Shown here: positions 55,148 to 63,882 of the stretch, one piece after another
How positions within the stretch are numbered: position 1 is the stretch's first letter
Layout: each line of letters opens with the position of its first letter
DNA from: Streptomyces sp. NBC_00083
GTDB lineage: Bacteria; Actinomycetota; Actinomycetes; Streptomycetales; Streptomycetaceae
Direction: 5' to 3'
Assembly (NCBI RefSeq): GCF_026343295.1
Contig: NZ_JAPELY010000001.1
Location: 1,736,001 to 1,800,000, forward strand
Length of the DNA: 64,000 bases
Position numbers and translations under genes: made by a program
Notes under the pieces: model-generated
What the model saw: the letters and a program-made list of their open reading frames with translations, nothing else
Told to the model about the DNA's origin: nothing
Database searches by the model: none

Positions 55148-55176
55148 CGCGTGCCGCATGACGCGTGCCGCATGAC
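55142..55176. repeat. 14-bp tandem duplication over the OYE stop codon
   Basis: GCATGACGCGTGCC at 55142-55155 and 55156-55169, then GCATGAC. The gene's TGA lies inside the unit. Confidence 0.85.
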
Positions 55177-55245
55177 ATGCGCCGCGCGCGGTGCGGCGCG
55201 TGAAATTCGCTGGTCACGGCCCGGCCGGAGATGGAGGATCGGGCC

Positions 55246-55953
55246 GTGATCATCCACACGGACGCCACGGAGCAGGCCCGCGAAGCCGCCCGCAACAACG
55301 CCGCGTGGTGCGCCGCGCTCTGCCGCGCCCACGGCATCACCGGGCTCGCCGGGCCGCGGGCCTGGACCAGCCCCCGCCGGACCCCGCTCTACTATCCCGA
55401 CGCGGTGACGCTCACGCCCGGGGCCTCGCCCCAGGACATCGTCGGCCACATCGACCTCACGGCGCCCGGCGCCTCGGTCAAGGACAGCTTCGCGGCGCTC
55501 GACCTCACGGCGCAGGGGTTCGACGTCCTCTTCGACGCCCAATGGATCCATCACCCGGCCCCGGGGGCGGCCGACGGGAACTGGCAACGCGTCGTCGACC
55601 CGGACGAGTTGGCCGCATGGGAGCGGGCCTGGTCCGACGGGGGGAGCGCGGGCCTCTTCCCGCCGGCGCTGCTCGCCGACCCGGACCACACCTTCCTGGT
55701 GGACCGCGACGAGCGGGGAGCGGTGCGGGCGGGGGCCGTCGCCACCCGGAGCGGCGAGGTCGTGGGGATCTCCAACCTGTACGCCGTCGAGAAAGACCCG
55801 GAGGCGGCATGGGCCGGCTGTCTCGCCACCGTCGCCCGGCTCTGGCCGGGGCGCGAGGTCGTCGGCTACGAGAGCGGCGAGGACCTCGCGGCCGCCCTGC
55901 GCGCGGGCTTCGCCCCGGCGGGACCGCTCAGGGTGTGGCGGCACCGGAGCTGA
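55246..55953 (+). CDS. Conserved protein of unknown function (possible GNAT-like C-terminus)
   Basis: 235 aa from the GTG at 55246 (GGAGG 8 nt upstream; ATG at 55231 overlaps that signal). No signal or membrane segment. TPLYYPDAVTLTPGASPQDIVGHID and DTFLVDRDERGAVRAGAVATRSGEVVGISNLYAVEKDPEAAW suggest an acyltransferase-like beta sheet with a final YESGEDLAAALRAGF helix. I do not recognise a family with confidence. Its 3' end overlaps the convergent gene by 26 bp. Confidence 0.75.
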   Translation: MIIHTDATEQAREAARNNAAWCAALCRAHGITGLAGPRAWTSPRRTPLYYPDAVTLTPGASPQDIVGHIDLTAPGASVKDSFAALDLTAQGFDVLFDAQWIHHPAPGAADGNWQRVVDPDELAAWERAWSDGGSAGLFPPALLADPDHTFLVDRDERGAVRAGAVATRSGEVVGISNLYAVEKDPEAAWAGCLATVARLWPGREVVGYESGEDLAAALRAGFAPAGPLRVWRHRS

Positions 55954-56596
55954 GCGGCTCCCCGTACCAGCGCCAGCGCTCCGGGCGCTCCCGCCCCGGC
56001 AGGTCCCCGCGGCCGGTCGCCCAGAGCAGCACCTGCCAGCGGTCCTGGTCGTCGGGCACGTCACGGAAGAGCCGGGCCAGCACCCGGTCGCACAGGCCGG
56101 CCGGGGGCGTCCAGGTCAGCCCGAGCCCCTCGGCGACGTCGTGCGTGTGCAGCAGGGTCTCCACGATGCCCATCGCGCCGAAGCCCTCGGGGTCGGAGAT
56201 GCCGAAGCCGTGATGGGCGCGTACCTCGGGCGACGTGGTGCGCACCATCGCGGTGAGCAGCGCGCCGCTCGCCTCCAGCGTCTGGAGCAGGCCGGCCGGT
56301 CCCGCGGCGCGGTCGGCGTGCACCGCGTTGCGGGGGCCGCCGGGCCGCTTGGCCTCCCACAGGAACGGCACCTCGCCGTCGAGCGGAGGCTGGGCGGGCC
56401 CGATCTGCGCGGCGTAGGCGAACAGGTCGTCCGAGAGGTGCTCGACGGTCTCCCAGCAGTCCCACTCCAGCGTTCCCGCCTTCGCGCTCCAGTCCGCGGC
56501 GAGCCCGGCGCGCAGCGCGGTGACGGAGAGCCGTACCGCGTGCTCGACGTCGGCGGCGGTCACGGGAGTTCGGGAAGGTTCATCGACCATCGACAT
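55928..56596 (-). CDS. DinB/mycothiol-dependent (MDMPI-like) protein
   Basis: 222 aa. TLEWDCWETVEHLSDDLFAYAAQIG (residues ~42-66) with the W-x-x-x-x-x-H signature, and ETLLHTHDVAEGLGL with further histidines, give the three-His metal site of DinB/maleylpyruvate-isomerase N domains. Such proteins catalyse mycothiol- or glutathione-type reactions; substrate unknown. TACGGT ends 6 nt before the ATG at 56596, so probably leaderless. Convergent overlap with the previous gene. Confidence 0.8.
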   Translation of the reverse strand: MSMVDEPSRTPVTAADVEHAVRLSVTALRAGLAADWSAKAGTLEWDCWETVEHLSDDLFAYAAQIGPAQPPLDGEVPFLWEAKRPGGPRNAVHADRAAGPAGLLQTLEASGALLTAMVRTTSPEVRAHHGFGISDPEGFGAMGIVETLLHTHDVAEGLGLTWTPPAGLCDRVLARLFRDVPDDQDRWQVLLWATGRGDLPGRERPERWRWYGEPLSSGAATP

Positions 56597-56640
56597 GGGG
56601 GGACCGTACCAACGATCTCTGTGCGCGGGGGGAGACGGCT

Positions 56641-56686
56641 TCCAGGCCGGGGGTCCGGGGGGGTGGCCCCGGACCCCCGGCCTGGA
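56641..56686 (-). terminator. ectABCD terminator
   Basis: 20-bp perfect stem (56641-56660 with 56667-56686) around GGGTGG, about 50 nt past the ectD stop on the minus strand. Confidence 0.88.
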
Positions 56687-56736
56687 GGTCGTTCACCGCA
56701 CCGGCGCGCGGTCCGCCGGTGCCGCTTCACCGCCGG

Positions 56737-57597
56737 TCACTTCACGGGGGTGAAGTCCCGCGCTCCGATGAACTCAGGACGCCGGATCGGCGCGGCGAAC
56801 GGCTCCACCGCGGTGTTCTCGACGCTGTTGAAGACGATGAACACGTTGCTGCGCGGGAACGGGGTGATGTTGTCCCCGGAGCCGTGCATCGCGTTGCAGT
56901 CGAACCAGGTCGCCGATCCCGCGCGGCCGGTGAACAGCTTGATGCCGTGCCGGTCGGCCATCTTCGTGAGCGCCTCGTCGGACGGCGTCCCCGCGTCCTG
57001 CATCTGCAGGGACTTCTTGTAGTTGTCCTTGGGGGTGGCGCCCTCGCAGCCGAGGAAGTCCCGGTGCGACCCGGGCATGATCATCAGGCCGCCGTTGGTG
57101 TCGTGGTTCTCGGTCAGCGCGATCGAGACCGAGACCGTCCGCATGTTCGGCAGACCGTCCTCGGCGTGCCACGTCTCGAAGTCCGAGTGCCAGTAGAAGC
57201 CCGAGGCGCCGAAGCCCGGCTTCACATTGATCCGCGACTGGTGGACGTACACGTCCGAACCGAGGATCCTGCGCGCCATGCCCACCACGCGCTCGTCGCT
57301 CACCAGACGCGCGAACAGCTCGCTGAGCCGGTGGACCTCGAAGACCGAACGCACGGACTGCGACTGCGGCTCGATGATCGACCGCTCGTCGGCGCGCACC
57401 GCGGGGTCGGCGATCAGGCGCTCCAACTCGGCGTGGTAGAGCGCCACTTCGTCGTCGGTGAGCAGATCCTGGATCGACAGGAAGCCGTTCTGCTCGAAGG
57501 ATTCGAGCCCGGCCGACGGTCCCCAGACGACGGGGTCCTGGCGGGGTGTGATCACCTCGGCGGCGCCACGCGTGGGGTAGAGATCCTGGGCAGTCAT
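56737..57597 (-). CDS. ectD: Ectoine hydroxylase
   Basis: Fe(II)/2-oxoglutarate dioxygenase that hydroxylates ectoine at C5. 286 aa. The EctD signature FYWHSDFETWHAEDGLPNM carries the HxD iron ligands, TWFDCNAMHGSGDNITPFPRSN the distal His and the 2OG Arg/Ser. ATG at 57597 with GAGGAGGG upstream, 2 nt after the ectC stop. Last gene of ectABCD and followed by a terminator. The open frame runs much farther upstream but only this part is real. Confidence 0.97.
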   Translation of the reverse strand: MTAQDLYPTRGAAEVITPRQDPVVWGPSAGLESFEQNGFLSIQDLLTDDEVALYHAELERLIADPAVRADERSIIEPQSQSVRSVFEVHRLSELFARLVSDERVVGMARRILGSDVYVHQSRINVKPGFGASGFYWHSDFETWHAEDGLPNMRTVSVSIALTENHDTNGGLMIMPGSHRDFLGCEGATPKDNYKKSLQMQDAGTPSDEALTKMADRHGIKLFTGRAGSATWFDCNAMHGSGDNITPFPRSNVFIVFNSVENTAVEPFAAPIRRPEFIGARDFTPVK

Positions 57598-57599
57598 GG

Positions 57600-58004
57600 T
57601 CAGCCCTCCTCGGGTTCGGTCAGCAGGGGGTAGACGCCGTTCTCGTCGTGGTCCTCCCGTCCGGTGACGGGAGGGTTGAAGACGCAGACGCAGCGGAAGT
57701 CGGTCTTGGGGCGCATGGTGTGGCGCTCGTGGCCGTCCAGGAGGTACATCGTGCCCGGCGCGATCCAGTGGGTCTCGCCGGTCTCCTCGTTGGTGAGCTC
57801 GGCCTCGCCCTCGGTGCACAGGACCGCCTCGATGTGGTTGGCGTACCACATGGAGGTCTCGGTGCCCGCGTAGAGCACGGTCTCGTGCAGGGAGAAGCCG
57901 ACCTTCTCCTTCGCGAGGACGATCCGCTTGCTCTCCCAGGTGCCTGAGGCGGCCTTCACATGGCGGTCGGTGTTCTCGATGTCCTTGAACGAGCGGACAA
58001 TCAC
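57600..58004 (-). CDS. ectC: L-ectoine synthase
   Basis: 134 aa cupin that cyclises N-gamma-acetyl-diaminobutyrate to ectoine. [16 protein letters not shown] at the N-terminus, [26 protein letters not shown] and [31 protein letters not shown] with the metal-binding residues. GTG start at 58004; 63 nt after ectB. Confidence 0.97.
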   Translation of the reverse strand: MIVRSFKDIENTDRHVKAASGTWESKRIVLAKEKVGFSLHETVLYAGTETSMWYANHIEAVLCTEGEAELTNEETGETHWIAPGTMYLLDGHERHTMRPKTDFRCVCVFNPPVTGREDHDENGVYPLLTEPEEG

Positions 58005-58067
58005 GGTGAGTTGCTGCCTTTCTGTGTACGTCTGTGTCGGTGCGCCGGGTGGGCCGTGCGGAACGGG

Positions 58068-59336
58068 TCAGACGGTCGCGGCGACCGCGCGGGCCAGGGT
58101 GCGCAGGCCCTCGTCCAGCTCGTCCGGGGTGATGGTCAGCGGCGGGAGCAGCTTGACGACCTCGCTCTTGGGACCCGAGGTCTCCAGGAGCAGCCCCAGC
58201 TCGAAGGCGCGGGCGCAGACCTCGGAGGCGCGCGCCGGGTCGGCGAACTCCAGACCCCACACGAGGCCGCGGCCCCGGTAGGTCACGCCGAGCCGGCTGT
58301 GCTCGGTGCACAGGGCGAGCAGCGCCTGCTCGACCTGCTCGCCGCGGGCCAGGGTGTGCTTCTCCATCTGGCCGTCGGCCCAGTACGCGTCGAGCGCGGC
58401 GGTCGCGGTGACGAACGCCGGGTTGTTGCCGCGGAAGGTGCCGTTGTGCTCGCCCGGCTCCCACACGTCGAGCTCGCCCTTGAACAGGCAGAGCGAGAGC
58501 GGGAGTCCGTAGCCGCTGATCGACTTCGAGACGGTGACGATGTCCGGCACGATGCCCGCCTCCTCGAAGGAGAAGAAGGCACCGGTGCGGCCACAGCCCA
58601 TCTGGATGTCGTCGACGATGAGCAGCATGTCGCGGCGGCGGCACAGGTCCGAGAGGGCGCGCAGCCACTCGGCGCGGGCCACGTTGATGCCGCCCTCGCC
58701 CTGCACGGTCTCCACGATCACGGCGGCCGGCTTGTTGAGGCCCGAGCCCTGGTCCTCCAGGAGGCGCTCGAACCACAGGAAGTCCGGGACCTGGCCGTCG
58801 AGGTAGTTGTCGAACGGCATCGGGGTGCCGTGCACGAGGGGGATGCCCGCGCCGGCCCGCTTGAAGGCGTTGCCCGTCACGGCGAGCGAGCCGAGCGACA
58901 TGCCGTGGAAGGCGTTGGTGAAGGACACGATCGACTCGCGGCCCTTGACCTTGCGGGCCAGCTTCAGCGCCGCCTCGACGGCGTTGGTGCCGGTCGGGCC
59001 GGGGAACATCACCTTGTACGGCAGGTCGCGCGGGCGCAGGATCACGTTCTGGAACGTTTCGAGGAACGCCCGTTTCGCGGTCGTCGCCATGTCCAGGCCG
59101 TGCGTGATGCCGTCACGCTCGATGTAGTCGAGCAGCGCCCGTTTCATCACGGGGTTGTTGTGCCCGTAGTTGAGTGAGCCGGCTCCGGCGAAGAAGTCCA
59201 GGTAGCTGTGGCCGTCCTCGTCGGTGAGGCGGGCACCCTGCGCGCGGTCGAACACGGCGGGCCAGCCGCGGCAGTAGCTGCGCACCTCCGATTCGAGCGA
59301 CTCGAAGACACTGAGGGCGGGCGGGGTGATGGTCAC
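58068..59336 (-). CDS. ectB: Diaminobutyrate-2-oxoglutarate aminotransferase
   Basis: 422 aa class III aminotransferase that makes L-2,4-diaminobutyrate from aspartate semialdehyde. DFFAGAGSLNYGHNNP at the N-terminus, FTNAFHGMSLGSLAVTG, VDDIQMGCGRTGAFFSFE with the PLP Asp, and TVSKSISGYGLPLSL with the Schiff-base Lys. GTG start overlaps the ectA stop by 4 nt. Confidence 0.97.
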   Translation of the reverse strand: MTITPPALSVFESLESEVRSYCRGWPAVFDRAQGARLTDEDGHSYLDFFAGAGSLNYGHNNPVMKRALLDYIERDGITHGLDMATTAKRAFLETFQNVILRPRDLPYKVMFPGPTGTNAVEAALKLARKVKGRESIVSFTNAFHGMSLGSLAVTGNAFKRAGAGIPLVHGTPMPFDNYLDGQVPDFLWFERLLEDQGSGLNKPAAVIVETVQGEGGINVARAEWLRALSDLCRRRDMLLIVDDIQMGCGRTGAFFSFEEAGIVPDIVTVSKSISGYGLPLSLCLFKGELDVWEPGEHNGTFRGNNPAFVTATAALDAYWADGQMEKHTLARGEQVEQALLALCTEHSRLGVTYRGRGLVWGLEFADPARASEVCARAFELGLLLETSGPKSEVVKLLPPLTITPDELDEGLRTLARAVAATV

Positions 59337-59854
59337 AGCGATTCTCCCTGGGGGTGGAGGGGGCCGATGCGGTAGAGGACCTCGGGCTGGTGCCCGTCGT
59401 CCGGGAACAGCCCGGCGTCGAAGAGGACCTCACGGCTCAGGAGTGCGCCGCGTCGCGTGGCGTACGAGGTGAAGAGCCGGTCGGAGGGGATGTTGTCCGG
59501 CGACACCGTCGTCTCGACGCGGGTGATCCCGTGCGAGTTGGTCACCTTCGAGGTGAGCGCTTCCAGCAGCAGTCCCGCGAGACCCTCGCCGCGGTGGGCG
59601 TGGTCGACGGCCACCTGCCAGACGACCAGGGTGTCCGGCCGCTCGGGCCGTACGTAGCCGGTGATGAACGCGATCGGCTCACCCTCGGTGCCGCGGGCCA
59701 CCACGGAGGTCCGGGCGAAGTCGCGGCACCAGAGCAGATAGCTGTACGAGGAGTTGAGGTCGAGCACCTCGGAGTCACGGGCGATGCGCCATATCGCGGC
59801 TCCGTCCTCCACTCGTGGGCTTTCGATTCGGACTGCTGTTTGCGCGGCGGTCAT
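59333..59854 (-). CDS. ectA: Diaminobutyrate acetyltransferase
   Basis: 173 aa GNAT enzyme acetylating diaminobutyrate. AIWRIARDSEVLDLNSSYSYLLWCRDFA (EctA N-terminus), acetyl-CoA loop VDHAHRGEGLAGLLLEAL, and VTNSHGITRVETTVSPDN. First gene of ectABCD. Together with EctBCD it yields ectoine and hydroxyectoine, osmo- and thermoprotectants. The ~360-bp upstream region carries a long palindrome. Confidence 0.97.
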   Translation of the reverse strand: MTAAQTAVRIESPRVEDGAAIWRIARDSEVLDLNSSYSYLLWCRDFARTSVVARGTEGEPIAFITGYVRPERPDTLVVWQVAVDHAHRGEGLAGLLLEALTSKVTNSHGITRVETTVSPDNIPSDRLFTSYATRRGALLSREVLFDAGLFPDDGHQPEVLYRIGPLHPQGESL

Positions 59855-59953
59855 GCCGAGGGAATTTACCGATCGGAAATTGAAATCGCATTCCCGTCAG
59901 GGGGTGTGCATCGAGGTCATCCGTGTTATCACGCGAGCATGTGCGCGAACCGG

Positions 59954-59977
59954 TTTGTCCGGTAATTACCGGACAAA
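59954..59977. promoter_or_regulatory. 24-bp perfect palindrome upstream of ectA
   Basis: TTTGTCCGGTAA followed by its exact reverse complement, about 100 bp before the ectA ATG. The spacing-free symmetry suits a dimeric repressor or activator site rather than a terminator, since the loop would have zero length. Confidence 0.65.
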
Positions 59978-60071
59978 AGGGCAGGGGTGTGGAGTCGATC
60001 ACACCTGCGCGGCGGGGCGGAAACCTTGATGGAATCAGTGCGTTTAGGGCTGTGCATTCGGGGCAGAAGAA

Positions 60072-60106
60072 AACGGGAAGCTGCGGTGGATAAGCAGCTT
60101 CCCGTT
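60072..60106 (-). terminator. Terminator of the class V aminotransferase gene
   Basis: 13-bp perfect stem AACGGGAAGCTGC (60072-60084) / complement (60094-60106), 9-nt loop. Read on the minus strand it is followed by TTCTTCT, a T-rich tail, 110 nt after the aminotransferase stop. Confidence 0.82.
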
Positions 60107-60215
60107 CTGTGGAACGCATTGTGGAATTCAGTTGTGCTTTATGTGTCCTGCTTATGCGTCCTGCTCTGTGTCTGCTCTGTGTCCGTGATTGTGCCGGAGG
60201 GCCGCCGCGAAGGTG

Positions 60216-61310
60216 TCACCACGTTTCGGACACGGCCCTGCGGGCGCCCTCCAGGTCCACCGCGATCCCGTGCTCACCGAGCGCCGCCCCGAGCGCGGCG
60301 AGCGACGACTGCACCACGCCCCGCGTGGCGTCCACGCCGTAGTGGTTGACCCGGATCATCGTCGCGGCCAGCGCCCCGCCGCCCGCGATCAGGGGCAGCG
60401 ACGGGTCGGCGGCGAGCGCCTTGGCCACCAGCTCCGAGGCGTCCACGCCCTCGGGCGCGCGCAGGGTCGTCGCCACCGGAGCGGCGTCCGCGGCCTCCTG
60501 GACGTACGGGGTGACACCGCCCAGCGCGACGGCGCCCGCCCGGGTCGCCGCGGCGGCCGAGGCGTGCCGGGCCGTCACCGCCTCCAGGCCCTCGGCGTCG
60601 ATGCGCTCCACACATGCTTCGAGCGCCAGCATCTCCAGCTGCGCCGGGGCGTGCGGCAGTGCCCGGCGGCCGGCGTCGATCCAGCGCTGCTTCCAGTCGA
60701 GGAGCGAGAGGTAGGAGTGGCGCGGCGCCTTCGGGTTGGCGGCGATCCGCTCCCAGGCGCGGGCGCTGACGGAGACCGCGGAGACGCCGGCCGGGCCGCC
60801 CATCGCCTTCTGCGCGCCGATCACACACAGGTCCACGCCCCACGCGTCCACGAGCAGCGGCTCGGCGGCCACCGAGGCCACCGCGTCCAGCATGAACAGC
60901 GCGCCGTGCCGGCGCACCACCTCGCCGATCGCCGCGACCGGGTTCGTGTTGCCGGTCGCCGCCTCCGCGTGGACCAGCGACACGAAGTCGATCTCCGGGT
61001 GCTCGGTGAGCGCACGGTCGATCTGCTCCGCGGTCACCGCCGCGTGGAAGGGCACCTCCAGGTCGACGACCTCGGCGCCGCAGTCGCGCAGCCAGTTGCC
61101 GAAGGTCTGCCCGTAGGGGCCGGTCACCACGTTGAGCGCGGTGGAGCCCGGATGCGCGGCGCCCCGGATGCAGCCCTCCAGGGGGAGCAGCGCCTCGCCC
61201 TGCATGATCACCACGTCCTGCTCGGTGGCGAGCAGCGCGGCCACCCGTCGTTCGACCGCCGCGAAGTGGGCGGCGGTCAGCGGGGCGAGGTCCAGGAGCG
61301 GGTGTGTCAC
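60216..61310 (-). CDS. Class V aminotransferase (alanine-glyoxylate type)
   Basis: 364 aa PLP enzyme. VVTGPYGQTFGNWLRDCGAEVVDLEVPF, ALFMLDAVASVAAEPLLVDAWGVDLCVIGAQKAMGGPAGVS with PLP Asp and the Schiff-base Lys, and a C-terminal IRVNHYGVDATRGVV. Resembles the serine-glyoxylate/alanine-glyoxylate/purine-linked ureidoglycine branch. Substrate unknown. GTG at 61310 after GAAGAAGG; the ATG at 61355 is less well placed. Upstream of the ect operon on the same strand but separated by a terminator. Confidence 0.85.
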   Translation of the reverse strand: MTHPLLDLAPLTAAHFAAVERRVAALLATEQDVVIMQGEALLPLEGCIRGAAHPGSTALNVVTGPYGQTFGNWLRDCGAEVVDLEVPFHAAVTAEQIDRALTEHPEIDFVSLVHAEAATGNTNPVAAIGEVVRRHGALFMLDAVASVAAEPLLVDAWGVDLCVIGAQKAMGGPAGVSAVSVSARAWERIAANPKAPRHSYLSLLDWKQRWIDAGRRALPHAPAQLEMLALEACVERIDAEGLEAVTARHASAAAATRAGAVALGGVTPYVQEAADAAPVATTLRAPEGVDASELVAKALAADPSLPLIAGGGALAATMIRVNHYGVDATRGVVQSSLAALGAALGEHGIAVDLEGARRAVSETW

Positions 61311-61411
61311 GGCGGTGCCTTCTTCAGTCGGGGCGTGGGCCGGATCGGGGTGCACGTCAGGTGTTCGATCCTCTGGAGGGAGACTACCCAGGGCCTCGTA
61401 CAGTGCTGGGC

Positions 61412-62497
61412 ATGAGCGATCGCACGGTGCTGCATGTGAAGGGGCGCGTCCTCGCGGGACCCGAGGACGTACGGGACGAACTGTGGGCCGTCGACGGGCG
61501 GATCACCTACGAGCGCCCACCGGGAGAGGCCCTCACCGTGACCGGCTGGGCGCTGCCGGGCCTCGTCGACGCGCACTGCCACGTCGGCCTCGACCAGCAC
61601 GGCCCGGTCCCCGACGAGGTCAGCGAGAAGCAGGCCCTCACCGACCGCGACGCCGGGACGCTCCTGGTGCGCGACGCGGGCTCCCCGTCCGACACCCGCT
61701 GGGTCGACGACCGCGAGGACCTGCCGAAGATCATCCGCGCGGGCCGGCACATCGCCCGCACCCGCCGCTACATCCGCAACTACGCCCACGAGATCGAGCC
61801 CGGCGACCTGGTCGCGTACGTCGCCCGGGAGGCGCGGCGCGGCGACGGCTGGGTCAAGCTGGTCGGGGACTGGATCGACCGCGACGCCGGAGATCTGGCC
61901 CCCTGCTGGCCGCGCGGCGAGGTGGAGGCGGCGATCGCCGAAGCGCACCGGCTCGGCGCCCGTGTCACCGCGCATTGCTTCGCCGAGGACTCGCTGCGGG
62001 ACCTCGTCGAGGCGGGCATCGACTGCATCGAGCACGCCACCGGCCTGACCGAGGAGACCATCCCGCTCTTCGCCGAGCGGGGCGTGGCGATCGTGCCGAC
62101 CCTGGTCAACATCGCCACGTTCCCGCACATGGCCGACGGCGGCGAGGCCAAGTTCCCGGACTGGGCCGCCCACATGCGCCGCCTGTACGAGCGCCGCTAC
62201 GACACGGTGCGCTCGGCGTACGACGCCGGGGTGCCCGTCTTCGTCGGAACGGACGCGGGCGGCTCGCTCGCCCACGGCCTGGTCGCCGCCGAGGTCGCCG
62301 AACTCGTCAAGGCCGGCATCCCCGCGCTCGACGCGCTCTCGGCGACGGCCTGGGGGGCCAGGGCCTGGCTCGGCCGCCCGGCCCTGGAGGAGGGCGCCCC
62401 GGCCGACCTGGTGGTCTACGACCAGGACCCGCGCGCGGACGTCCGGGTCCTCGCGGCGCCGGGCCGGATCGTGCTCAACGGGCGCGTGGTGGGCTGA
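61412..62497 (+). CDS. Amidohydrolase-superfamily metal hydrolase (prolidase/imidazolonepropionase-like)
   Basis: 361 aa. HxH in GLVDAHCHVGL near residue 51, KLVGDWIDRD metal-bridging region, TAHCFAEDSLRDLVEAGIDCIEHATGL with two His ligands, and VFVGTDAGGSLAHGL with the Asp. Typical binuclear amidohydrolase, substrate unknown. ATG at 61412; TACAGT ends 7 nt before it, so probably leaderless. Divergent from the aminotransferase gene. Confidence 0.9.
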   Translation: MSDRTVLHVKGRVLAGPEDVRDELWAVDGRITYERPPGEALTVTGWALPGLVDAHCHVGLDQHGPVPDEVSEKQALTDRDAGTLLVRDAGSPSDTRWVDDREDLPKIIRAGRHIARTRRYIRNYAHEIEPGDLVAYVAREARRGDGWVKLVGDWIDRDAGDLAPCWPRGEVEAAIAEAHRLGARVTAHCFAEDSLRDLVEAGIDCIEHATGLTEETIPLFAERGVAIVPTLVNIATFPHMADGGEAKFPDWAAHMRRLYERRYDTVRSAYDAGVPVFVGTDAGGSLAHGLVAAEVAELVKAGIPALDALSATAWGARAWLGRPALEEGAPADLVVYDQDPRADVRVLAAPGRIVLNGRVVG

Positions 62498-62565
62498 GCG
62501 GCGCCTGAACGGGGCTGCGCGAGGGGACGGGGGCCATCGGCCCCGCCGCCCCCTCGCGCGGCCGG

Positions 62566-63540
62566 TCAGCCGCGCCCGCCGCGCAGGCGCCGGCGTGTGG
62601 CGACGAGCGCCCCCGCCCCGCCCACCAGGAGAACCGCAGCCCCGCCCGCGAGGTACGGCGTCGCCGAACTCCCGCCGGTCTCGGCCAGCTTGGTGTCGGC
62701 GACGCTCTGGGTCCGCACCGCCGTCCCCACGGGCCCCTTGTCGGGATCGGCCGCGGTGCCCGGCTGGGGCTTCGCGGGCGCGGGCGGCGCCTCGGGCGTC
62801 CGGCACGTCGCCTCGGCGAGCGTGACCTCGCCCTTGACGTCGGCGACGTTCAGATGGAGCGGGTTGACCGAGACCTTGAGCTGGAGCGCGACGGCCGCCG
62901 CGCTCCGCGAGGTGGTGGTCGCCTTCGACAGGTCGAGGGTGACCTCGCCGACGCCGGGCACCTGCACCCGCGTCGTACCGCCCGCCGACAGCGTGACCTT
63001 CCTGCCGAGCACGGTCACCGCGCCCAGCACGTTCGACTTGGCGACCGGCGCGCGGCCCGCCTCGCAGACCGCGCTCGACGTCACCTCGCCCACCTCGACG
63101 AGCGAGAGCAGCGGAAGGCCGGGCAGGTGGAGCCGGGCGTTGACCAGCCGGGTCGAGCCCTCCGCCTTCTTCGCGTCGACGCTCGCCCTGGCCGTTGCCA
63201 CGTCGGCCTTCAGCACGTTGACGGGCTGCCCGCCGCCGACCCCGTCGAGCTTCACGGTCAGCGCGGTCTTCTCGGCGCTCGCCGGGGCCTGCACCTCGTT
63301 GAGCGTGGCCTTGAGCGGCACGTCGATCGCCTTGTTGAGCAGGGAGACATCGAGCCCGGTGCGCAGCACGACGGCGCTCGCCCGGCCGCCGCCGTCGCCC
63401 TCGACGCCGGTGGCCCCCGCGGGCGCGGCGAGCAGCAGCGGCCCCGCGGCCAGCGCCGCACAGGACGCGAGGGCGAGGGAGCGACGGGCCGGGCGGGCGG
63501 CCGGACCGTGCGCGGGCAGGCGGAAGTTGTTGCTGTTCAA
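62566..63540 (-). CDS. LAETG-anchored surface protein (SCO1860-like)
   Basis: 324 aa. Signal peptide (residues ~1-44: basic region, LALASCAALAAGPLLLAAPAGA). Beta-rich repeats of ~60 residues (VNVLKADVATARASVDAKK; VEVGEVTSSAVC; VPGVGEVTLDLSKATT) with three cysteines, a Pro-rich linker near 255, LAETGGSS sorting signal near 288, a hydrophobic helix and a basic RRRLRGGRG tail. Sortase-anchored at the wall. TTG start at 63540; upstream SD is weak (GGGGG). Confidence 0.88.
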   Translation of the reverse strand: MNSNNFRLPAHGPAARPARRSLALASCAALAAGPLLLAAPAGATGVEGDGGGRASAVVLRTGLDVSLLNKAIDVPLKATLNEVQAPASAEKTALTVKLDGVGGGQPVNVLKADVATARASVDAKKAEGSTRLVNARLHLPGLPLLSLVEVGEVTSSAVCEAGRAPVAKSNVLGAVTVLGRKVTLSAGGTTRVQVPGVGEVTLDLSKATTTSRSAAAVALQLKVSVNPLHLNVADVKGEVTLAEATCRTPEAPPAPAKPQPGTAADPDKGPVGTAVRTQSVADTKLAETGGSSATPYLAGGAAVLLVGGAGALVATRRRLRGGRG

Positions 63541-63882
63541 AATGGTGGAACCCCCACAGGAGACATGGCTGACCGGGCGCCCGCCACGGGGACTCGTGGG
63601 ACTCCTGCGAATCGTGGGGCGCGCCGGCGACTAGAGACACCGCATCTTTACGCACGGAGAGTGAACTGGCCGTCACACGGCGCCAGTTCACCCCAAAGGG
63701 TGGTTTCCGTCTCCATATTCGATTCTTCCGGCATCGGCGCCCCCATCCGTCACCCCCGCAACCGCCCGGAGCCCCGTACGCCGCCTCTCACCCCGGCGTT
63801 CACCACGGCGGGCACATGAAGACCATCAACGACCGCGAGCCGCCCCGCGTAACGCCCGGTCAACCACGTGCCCGCGTGGGGG
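63541..63882. promoter_or_regulatory. Intergenic region upstream of the LAETG protein
   Basis: 340 bp with no supported gene. Contains the inverted repeat GTGAACTGGC (63661-63670) / GCCAGTTCAC (63682-63691), 11-nt spacer, about 120 bp before the start. It probably regulates the surface-protein gene. Nothing else is recognised. Confidence 0.5.

Larger units (their letters stand above)
59855..60215. promoter_or_regulatory. ectA upstream region
   Basis: About 360 bp without a gene. It holds a 24-bp perfect palindrome (59954-59977), an imperfect inverted repeat GCAGGGGTGTG/CACACCTGC (59981-60008), and a terminator hairpin (60072-60106). No reliable -35/-10 pair is evident; TGATAA on the minus strand near 59925 is one option. 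Confidence 0.6.

Noticed and set aside
61307..63691. 794-codon minus-strand open frame
   Set aside because: Overlaps the amidohydrolase (antisense) and the LAETG protein (out of frame). Composition is Arg/Gly/Ala shadow.
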